This document shows, piece after piece, positions 43,305-52,100 of a DNA stretch of 64,000 nucleotides. The stretch covers positions 17,893 to 81,892 of the forward strand of contig JBBRLL010000016.1 in assembly GCA_038231395.1 (NCBI GenBank), read 5' to 3'. The notes under the pieces are model-generated. The model had not been told where the DNA came from. It saw only the letters and a program-made list of their open reading frames with translations, and made no database searches. The translations under genes and the position numbers were made by a program. This DNA comes from Stagnihabitans sp038231395 (GTDB lineage Bacteria; Pseudomonadota; Alphaproteobacteria; Rhodobacterales; Rhodobacteraceae). Numbering within the stretch: the stretch's first letter is position 1; every line of letters begins with the position of its first letter.

Positions 43305-43496
43305 ATGTATCAGGCAACTATGAAAATCAAACCAAAATCGCCGGTTTCGCGGCAGATCGACGAAAACCTGAAGCGTATCTATGAAGAGACGCTGAACGAG
43401 GATTTGCCCGACCGGTTTGCTGACCTTCTGAAAAAGCTGGGCGATAAATCTGCAACCGGATCAGCTGCAACCGGATCAGAGGAGGATCAGAAATGA
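43305..43496 (+). CDS. nepR: NepR, anti-sigma factor
   Basis: 63 residues with the NepR core VSRQIDENLKRIYEETLNEDLPDRFADLLKKL, the two helices that clamp EcfG or the PhyR sigma-like domain. The C-terminal tail ATGSAATGSEEDQK contains a short repeat and is unstructured. The start could be 43305 or the ATG at 43320; both fit the conserved core. The stop overlaps the ecfG start (ATGA), typical for this pair. Confidence 0.93.
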   Translation: MYQATMKIKPKSPVSRQIDENLKRIYEETLNEDLPDRFADLLKKLGDKSATGSAATGSEEDQK

Positions 43497-44062
43497 TCGT
43501 CGACAACACCTCGGATACCCGTGGTCAGTTGACGTTGCATCTGAAACCGATGCGCGCCTTTGCCGTCAGCTTGACGCGCAACCTGGCCGAGGCAGATGAC
43601 CTGGTGCAGGACACTATTGTCAAAGCGTGGACCAATGCTGATCGATTCACGCCGGGCACCAATCTTCAGGCCTGGCTCTTCACAATTCTGCGCAACAACT
43701 ATTATTCGTCGCTGCGCAAGCACCGGCGTGAAGTGGCTGACCCCGACGGCATCCACGCGCAAAGTCTTTTCGTAAAGCCCGATCATGACGGCAAACTGGC
43801 CTACGCCGACTTTCAGCGCGCATTTGATCAGCTGTCGGACGAGCATCGAGAAGTGCTGACGCTGGTGGGCGCGTCAGGGTTCACTTGCGAAGAAGCTGCC
43901 GAGACGATGGGGGTGCCGGTCGGTACCGTCAAAAGCCGCACGTCGCGGGCTCGTAAGCGCCTGTCCGAACTGATGGGTCTGGCCGAGGGTAAGGCTGTGT
44001 TGGACGGTGTAGACCGCGTCAATGACGGGGTCATGTCACGTTCGGGTAAGCAGGCTGCCTGA
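43493..44062 (+). CDS. ecfG: EcfG, ECF15-type general stress sigma factor
   Basis: 189 residues: region 2 MRAFAVSLTRNLAEADDLVQDTIVKAWTNADRFTPGTNLQAWLFTILRNNYYSSLRKHRRE and region 4 FDQLSDEHREVLTLVGASGFTCEEAAETMGVPVGTVKSRTSRARKRL. It directs RNA polymerase to GGAAC-N16-CGTT promoters, several of which are seen in this window, including its own. The stop overlaps the start of the histidine kinase gene (TGATG). Confidence 0.95.
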   Translation: MIVDNTSDTRGQLTLHLKPMRAFAVSLTRNLAEADDLVQDTIVKAWTNADRFTPGTNLQAWLFTILRNNYYSSLRKHRREVADPDGIHAQSLFVKPDHDGKLAYADFQRAFDQLSDEHREVLTLVGASGFTCEEAAETMGVPVGTVKSRTSRARKRLSELMGLAEGKAVLDGVDRVNDGVMSRSGKQAA

Positions 44063-45834
44063 TGCAGGCGACGCGGCGGCTATTCTGGTCGCGTCTGTCA
44101 GTGCGGTTAGCGGTCATGCTGGCGCTGGCGCTGCTCCCGATCGGGCTGTTTGCCGTCTGGCAGACCCGCAAATTGACGTTGGAAGTGGCGGCTTCACAAG
44201 AAGCGGCAATGCTGGGCGCCACTTTACGGTCAGCAGATGAGGAAACGTCCGTCATTCTGCGCGCCCGTGGGCTGATGGCGGGGCTGGCTCAGGCGGTACT
44301 GCCCGTGATCGGCGACACTCCGGCTTGCGTAGCGACGGTCCGGCAATTCGCGAAAGCCGAGCCTCTTGCGACGTTGGTAGCCTATTTCCCGAATGATGGC
44401 GTGATGTCCTGCACGTCGACAGGCACGACGCTCGATATGTCAATGAACCCGCTGTTCATGGAAATTCGGGCTGCGAAAGTACCATATTTCATTGTAAACA
44501 AGCGTGCGCTTGTATCAAAGACCTCGGTTCTGGGCATTTCGCATCCGGTGTTTGATGCCGCGGGCCATTACCTTGGCTATGTATCAATTTCACTTCCGCA
44601 GACCTCTTTAACCGATCAGCGCGAAAATGCCGAAGTTTTTGCCGATTACAAAGAGGGCCTGTTGTCATTCTGGACCTTTGACCGGGATGGTGGCCTTCTG
44701 ACGGCCAGTGTCGGGCTCGACATCGCCGAGCAACAATTGCCCACAACGCGCACTCTGAAAAATCTTGTCGGCTCCGTCGGCGAAGTGTTCAGCGACCAGA
44801 CGAAGGATGGCGAATGGCACAGCTATGCCGTGGTGCCGATTGCTGCGGGCGAGTTGTATCTGATGAGCCGCTGGCGACCGACCGGCAATCAGCTTACGGG
44901 TCTAGGGGACTATATGCCGGTTGCCTTGATGTGGTTGGCAGCCCTTATTGTGGCTGTTGCCGCAGCCGAGTTGTTGGTTGCTCGCCATGTGCGGATCCTG
45001 AACGGTGGAATCGCTGCCTTTGCCGGTGGAGATCGCCGTTTGCGCGACATCGACCTCAAACACGCACCCGTGGAATTGCGCGAACTTGGCGACGCTTACC
45101 TGTCCATGACCGAAGCGATTACGCACGGCGAGGCAAGGATGGAAGACACGCTGCATCAAAAAGAGGTTCTGCTGCGCGAAGTGCACCACCGGGTGAAGAA
45201 CAACCTGCAACTGATCGCTTCGATCATGAACATCCAGATGCGCAAGGCGGCCAGCGCCGAGACCAGATCTTTGCTCAAGGGGTTGCAGGACCAGGTGATC
45301 AGTCTGGCGACGGTCCACCATGGGCTTTATCAGACGTCGGGCATGGCTGATGTGCAGGTCGGCGAATTGTTCACGGATATCGTGCGCCAAATCACCACGA
45401 TGTCGGCGGGCGGCGAAAAGCGCTTTGTGATTACCACGGATGTCGATGATATCCGGATGATCCCTGATCAGGCCGTGCCGCTGTCATTGATGATGACCGA
45501 GGCGCTGACAAATGCGATCAAGCATTCGGACGGAACCGAAGCAGTGTCCGGTCCGATCGGGCTGCGTCTGAAGCGTATGGGCGACGGCGAGGCGGTGTTG
45601 GAGGTGCAAAACACTTACGCCCAAAACACAGCCTCTGCGCCCGATGCGGGCGGGCTTGATCCGGTGAATACTGGGCTCGGCTCGCAGTTGATTGCCGCAT
45701 TCGGCCGCCAATTGGGCGGCAAGCTGGAACAGATACACCACGACGGTCGCCATGTTTTGCGGATGACTTTCGAAGTCAGCGCCCTTGCCGCGGCGGAATA
45801 CCGGGCTGGTGAATATCACGATGTAGTTCCCTGA
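44062..45834 (+). CDS. Membrane sensor histidine kinase, HisKA_2/HWE type (candidate PhyR kinase)
   Basis: 590 residues. TM1 is about residues 13-32, followed by a ~255-residue periplasmic sensor region with dCache-like features (GISHPVFDAAGHYLGYVSISLPQTSL), TM2 about 287-308, a HAMP-like linker, then the phospho-acceptor box LLREVHHRVKNNLQLIASIMNIQ (residues 372-395) and an ATPase domain with LMMTEALTNAIKHS (N box) and GLGSQLIAAFGRQLGG. Kinases of this family phosphorylate PhyR in other alphaproteobacteria. Translational coupling to ecfG makes it the natural input for the locus. The signal is unknown. Confidence 0.88.
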   Translation: MQATRRLFWSRLSVRLAVMLALALLPIGLFAVWQTRKLTLEVAASQEAAMLGATLRSADEETSVILRARGLMAGLAQAVLPVIGDTPACVATVRQFAKAEPLATLVAYFPNDGVMSCTSTGTTLDMSMNPLFMEIRAAKVPYFIVNKRALVSKTSVLGISHPVFDAAGHYLGYVSISLPQTSLTDQRENAEVFADYKEGLLSFWTFDRDGGLLTASVGLDIAEQQLPTTRTLKNLVGSVGEVFSDQTKDGEWHSYAVVPIAAGELYLMSRWRPTGNQLTGLGDYMPVALMWLAALIVAVAAAELLVARHVRILNGGIAAFAGGDRRLRDIDLKHAPVELRELGDAYLSMTEAITHGEARMEDTLHQKEVLLREVHHRVKNNLQLIASIMNIQMRKAASAETRSLLKGLQDQVISLATVHHGLYQTSGMADVQVGELFTDIVRQITTMSAGGEKRFVITTDVDDIRMIPDQAVPLSLMMTEALTNAIKHSDGTEAVSGPIGLRLKRMGDGEAVLEVQNTYAQNTASAPDAGGLDPVNTGLGSQLIAAFGRQLGGKLEQIHHDGRHVLRMTFEVSALAAAEYRAGEYHDVVP

Positions 45835-46073
45835 ACGGAGCGGTACGGCGCTCACCATCCGACATGAGCCGACCTTCCAAATCCGGCACTGAAAAAGCTG
45901 GCGAAAGCCATGGTCGTCGGATGGGGCATACCGCGTCGCCATGACCAAGGCGCAATTCTCGCGGCATCGCCCATAGGCCTTTAACACAAGACGCATATTT
46001 CACGGCCCGTATGTTTTCGCGACCCCCCGGAAGCCTGTTGTTGGCCAAACTTAGCTGATCCGCTCGGCCGATG

Positions 46074-46098
46074 GGAACCTGACTGTATCCCATGAGTT
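46074..46098 (+). promoter_or_regulatory. Probable EcfG promoter of the glucan synthase gene
   Basis: GGAAC at 46074-46078, 16-base spacer, AGTT at 46095-46098 (one mismatch to CGTT). It is 44 bases upstream of the ndvB-like start within the 307-base spacer that otherwise shows nothing. Confidence 0.5.
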
Positions 46099-46141
46099 GA
46101 TTACACTGGAGCAATGAGTGTGCGGGTGTGAGGGTCATGGA

Positions 46142-49100
46142 ATGAGCGGTGAAGCGAACGGTATGCCGATACGGTCGGAATTTTGGCAGGGTGGGACGCT
46201 GCGCGAGGTTGGCGCTGATTTGGCAGGGCTGAAGGCGCTTGATCTCATCTCTTATCATCCGTTCCGCCTTTCTGCCCGGATCGACGACAATCGTGCCGCC
46301 GTTCGCCAGACCTATCTGCGCTTGCTTGCCCAAACAGGCCCAACTGTCCTCGTTACCCCAGCCGCCGAATGGCTGCTTGATAACCATCATATCGTCGACG
46401 AAACCTTTCGCCACTTGCGGCGCGATTTGTCAGTTCGGGTTTACCGCGAATTGCCGACTGTGAAGCTTGCCTCGGGTGAGGCCGTTCCGCGCACCCTTGC
46501 CCTTGTCTGGACCTATGTCGCCGTCAGCAATTCTGACCTGGGCCTGTCTAGCCTGGCCGAATTGGTTGAGGGTTTCCAGACTGTCAGCCCTTTGACGATT
46601 GGCGAGGTTTGGTCGGTTCCAGCATTGCTGCGCTTTGTGCTTCTGGAAAATCTGCGGCGCCTTGCCGACCGGATTGACGCGGCGCGCCAAGCGCGTGCAC
46701 GGGCAAATGGGCTGGCCGACAGCTTGGCCGCCACCCGGAACGTGGCGCCCGCAATGCTGGCCGAGCATGCCCGCGACAGGGGAGACGAAAGTTTTGCCTC
46801 TCAACTTCTGTACCGCCTGCGCGAAAGCGATGACGCTGGCATGGCAGCCTTGCATTGGCTTGAACAAGGGATGGCCGAAGCCGGGATGACGCCAGATCAA
46901 GCGATTGCAAAAGAACAGTCGAACCAATCGTCTGGCAATGTGACGGTGGGCAACATCATCCGGTCGCTGAAGGCGATTGACGATATTGACTGGTTGGCGT
47001 GGTTCGAGCAGGTCAGCCGGGTTGACGCCATCCTGAACCGCGATCCGAATTATGCACTGTTGGACAAGGCGACCCGCAACCACTATCGCACCCAGATCGA
47101 GCGCATCGCCCGGCGGTCAACAAAGACCGAGTCCGAAGTGGCGGCGATGGTGGCCACGGCGTCAGATCAGGACCCCGGCGTGGCGCTGACCGGTGCAGGC
47201 CGCTTGGGGCTTGAACAGGCCTGCGGCTATCGTCCGACCGTTCGCGAACATGTCTTGCGCTTTTATCGGGGTCTGGGCTGGCTCGGCGTGGCGTTTCCCT
47301 GCGTGGTTGTCACTTTGCTTACCGCCTTTGCGATGGCAACGCTGGCGCAGGTTTCGCTGCCGCTGAGCGTGGTGTGGGTCTTGCTGGCCCTGTTGCCGGC
47401 CACCGACGCCGCAATGAGTCTGGTCCATTTTCTGGCTGCGCGGTTGATCCCTGCCGCGCAGTTGCCCGGTTTTGATTACAGTGGCGACATCCCTGAAACG
47501 GCGCGCACGATCGTCGTGATCCCGTGCCTTTTGACCAATCGCGATGATATAGACGATCTGATCCGCAATCTGGAACTGCATTATCTTGCCAACCCCAAAG
47601 GCGCCGTGAGCTTTGCATTGCTGAGCGATTGGGTCGATGCGCCGCGAGAAAGCCGCGCCGATGATGCCGATTTGCTGGACCATGCCAAAGCCGGGATTGA
47701 TGACCTTGCGGACCGTTACAGCCATGACGGCGGCCGACGTTTTTTCCTGTTGCACCGTGCGCGGCTTTACAACCCCGGCGAAGCGGTCTGGATGGGGTGG
47801 GAGCGCAAGCGCGGCAAACTGGTCGAGTTGAATTCTTTGCTGCGCGACGACGAGGATACGTCTTTTGTCGAGACTGGCGCGCGGCCTGAGGGACATTTCA
47901 AATATGTGATTACGCTGGATGCCGACACCAGACTGACCCGTGGCTCAGTCCCAGCGATGGTTGGAAAACTTGCGCATCCTGTCAACCGCGCGGTGATTGG
48001 CCCCAAAGGCAAAATCACGTCCGGGTATGGGATCTTGCAACCGCGTGTGACGCCCTCGCTGACAACCGGCGCCGATGCGTCGATCTTTCAACGCATCTTT
48101 TCAACGAACCGCGGGCTTGACCCTTACGTTTTCACCGTGTCTGACCTTTATCAGGATCTGCTGGGAGAGGGCAATTTTACCGGCAAAGGCATCTATGACA
48201 TCGATGCGTTCCGTGCCGCAACCGATGGGGCAATTGACGAGAATGCTGTGCTGTCGCACGATCTGCTTGAGGGCAGTCTTGCGCGGGCGGCGTTGGTCAC
48301 CGACGTCCAGTTTGTTGAAGATTTCCCTGTTCAATACCACGTCGATGCGGCGCGTCTGCACCGTTGGGCGCGGGGCGACTGGCAGTTGTTACCCTACATC
48401 TTTGGGCGAAACACCCGCTTGAATGGCCTTGCCCGCCTGAAAATGATCGACAACCTGCGCCGGTCTCTGGTGCCGATCGGCTGGGTTGCTGCCTCTGTCT
48501 TTGGCTGGCTTACGCTGCGACCGGCCGGTGCCTTACATTGGCAAGCGGCCCTTTTGGCTACCTTGATCGCCGGGCCGACCCTGTCGTTTCTGAACGGTCT
48601 GGCACCGCGTGATCCCTCTGTGCGTTGGGGCCTTCATCTGCGCACCTTGGCGGACGAAGCCGTGGATTTTGCTGCGCTGACCCTGTTTCGCGTCGCGTTT
48701 CTCGCGGATTGGGCCGCCATCATGGCAGATGCGATTGTCCGCACGATCTACCGTGTGTTTGTCAGCCGCAAACACCTTCTGGAGTGGCGGACGGCATCAC
48801 AAGTTGCGGCCAGCGGCACAGGATCGGTTGCCCACTACCTGCGCCGCATGGCTGCCTCGGTTGCTCTGGGAGCGGCGGCGATTGCCGTGACGGCGCTGAT
48901 CAATCCGCAGGCGTTGACCATAGCGTTTCCGATTGCAGCCTTGTGGATTGCCGCCCCCATCATCGCCTGGTTGATCAGCCGGACCGAGGAATCCATCGAC
49001 CATCTGGACATCTCTCCTTCTGATGCGACCGACCTTCGCCGCATCGCGCGCCTGACCTGGTGGTTTTTTGAAGACTTCGTCACCCCGGCGTCGCACCATC

Positions 49101-52100
49101 TGCCGCCAGACAACTTTCAAGACACTCCAGCCCGCAAGATCGCCGAACGGACGTCTCCCACCAACATCGGGCTTTACCTCTTGTCTGTCGTGTCGGCGCG
49201 CGAGTTCGGCTGGATCAGCCAGCGCAACGCCGCCGACAGGATCGAGGCGACGCTGACCACAATAGAGGCGTTGCCGAAATACCGGGGCCATCTGTTCAAC
49301 TGGTATTCTACCGCCGACCTGTCGGTCTTGCAGCCGCAATACATATCGTCGGTAGACAGCGGCAATCTGGCGGGCCATCTGGTATCGCTTTCCGCCGCTT
49401 TAAGGCAATGGGCGGAGGGTCCGTCCGTTCACTTGCCACCGGATGCACGCGGTATTGGTGATGTGCTGGACGTGGTGCGCCATCAGGTCGGTGCCATTCC
49501 GGATGACCGGCGCACCCTGCGTCCACTGCGGCGAAGGGTGGAAGAACGCATCGTCGGATTTGCGGAAAGCTATGCAACCTACCTTGCCGAGCCGCAGTTG
49601 GCCCCGGTGCGTGGCATCAATCTGACGGTCATTGCCCGGGACATAGAAAAGCTGGCGCGCGCGCTGAATGCCGAAGTTGACACCGAAGCCGTGTCCGATC
49701 TGGTGCGCTGGTCGGGGTCGCTGATCGCCACCTGCCAGGCAGTGATCGAGGATACTTCGGGTGACCTCAGCAACGCCGCAGCAATGCAATCCCGGCTTGG
49801 GTCCCTGGCCGAGCGGGCGCGGGCGTTGGCCTTCGCGATGGATTTCGCTTTCCTGATGGATCCTGCAAAGCGTCTGCTGACGGTCGGCTACAACGTCGAT
49901 GGGGGTAAAGCAGACCCGTCCTGCTATGACCTGCTGGCCTCTGAAGCCCGGCTTGCCAGCTTTTTCGCCATCGCCAAGGGTGATCTGCCGAACGAGCATT
50001 GGTTCAGGCTTGGCCGCCCCGTCACCAGCACACGCACCTCGGGTGTGTTGCTGTCATGGTCGGGGTCCATGTTCGAATACCTGATGCCGCTTCTGGTTAT
50101 GAAAGAACGGGTCGGGTCGGTTTTACATCAATCCGATGTTGCAGCGATCCGCGCGCAGATCGACGAGGCGCGTGGGACGGGTCGGCCGTGGGGCGTTTCG
50201 GAAAGCGCCATGAACGCCCGCGATGCAGAGATGAATTACCAATACTACGCCTTCGGTGTTGCCAAGCTCGCCCTGAAACGCGGGCGCAGCGATGACCACG
50301 TTGTGGCCCCCTATTCCACTGTCCTCGCCGCTCAAATTTTCCCGCGTCAATCCGTCCAAAACCTTGCCCGCTTGAACGCGCTTGGCGCCCTTGGCCCGCA
50401 TGGCTATTTTGATGCGGTTGACATGACCCGCGACCGGATGCCGGACGGGGTCGATCACGTCGTCGTCCGCTCTGTGATGGCACACCACCAGGGGATGATC
50501 ATTGTCGCTGTCGCAAATGCGGTGATGGAGGGGATCCACCGTGACCGCTTTCACGCTGACCCGGTCGTGCAGGCGGCTGAATTGTTGCTTCAGGAAAAAG
50601 CACCGCGTGAAATCGTGCCGGTTACCCGTGCCGCGAAGTTGGGCGCCGGCGCGACTGCCGAAATGATGGCCAGCCAAAGCACCCAGACCACCGTCAGCGA
50701 TCCTGCCCGTGCCGAGCGTGCCGTGGGCCTTTTGTCCAACGGAAGTTATGCCCGGATGTTGACGGCAAGTGGCGCAGGTTGGTCGCATTTTGGCGACACT
50801 GCCGTCACCCGGTGGCGGCCCGATCCCACTTGCGAAATGGACGGATCCTTCATTTTTCTGCGCGATCTGGTCACCAATCGCTGGTGGTCTGCCACCGCCG
50901 CCCCCAAATCCGCCCCGGACGAAGTTGCGCGCACGATCTTTTCGGACCACAAGGCGGAATTCCTGAAAACCGTCGGTACCATCGAAACGCATCTGGAAAC
51001 GATTGTCGCGACAGAGGCCAATGCCGAAGGATCGAGGCTGACGATCAGAAATAAGGGGAGCCAAACCCGCTCGATCGAGGTCACAACATATGGCGAGATT
51101 GTCATGGATGTCGCGGCTGCCGATCGCGCTCATCCGGCTTTTTCCAAAATGTTTGTGCAAACCCATATTTCGCCTGACCGGACGACGATAACCGCCACGC
51201 GAAACTTGCGCGACCCCGGCCCGCAACTGCATCTGGCCCATATGCTGGTCGGCCCCGGACCGGGGCGCTCGGTGCAAGCTGAAACCGACCGGCGCGCCTT
51301 TATCGGCAGGGGCCGGAACCTGGCCACGGCCATTGCTTTCGAACCCGAAGCGACGTTGGCTGGTGAAGACGGGTTTACCTTGGACCCATGCTATGCCTTG
51401 CGGCGGACGCTGCGCATCGCTCCGGGCAAAGACGTCGTGCTGAACATCTGGACAATCGTGGCGGCGGATGAAACAGCCCTTCAATCCGCGCTGGATCATT
51501 ACCGCAACCCGGCGACATTTGACCACGAATCCCGTCTTGGCTGGACCCGCTCGCAGATCGAGTTGCGCCGTGCCAACAGCAGCCTTGAAGAAATCGCCGT
51601 GTTCCGCGAGGCGGCGCGCCACTTGTTGTTCCCCGATCAGCGCCTTGGTGCACATGAAGATGGAGCTGGACGGCAGTCGGCCCTGTGGCCACTTGGCATT
51701 TCGGGCGATAACCCGATCATCACTTTGCGCATCGACACAGAAAGCGACCTGCCAATAGCGCGTAAGTCTTTGCGTTTAATAGACTATTTGCGCGGCAAGG
51801 GCGTCAAGGCCGATCTTGTTCTGCTGAATGAACAGACGACGGGCTATGTTCAGGATCTGCAGAATGCACTGACCCTGATTGTGGATCAGTCCTTTCGTTT
51901 GGTCAGTCCTGCGGTCAGCAAATCTGTCCATCTGTTGCGTCGTGACATGGTGCCGCCGGTGACTGTGCAAAACTTGTTGGCCTCGGCGCAGATCGTTCTG
52001 CACGCGCGCAACGGAACCTGGTCTGAACAATTCTCCCGATTGCCGCGCAACACGCCTGTGGCACCTGTCCTGCTTTTGTTGCCACCACAATCCATAAACA

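Noticed and set aside
50123..51655. 510-residue minus-strand frame inside the glucan synthase gene
   Set aside because: The plus strand is a continuous, motif-rich NdvB frame; the antisense frame has no recognisable domain.
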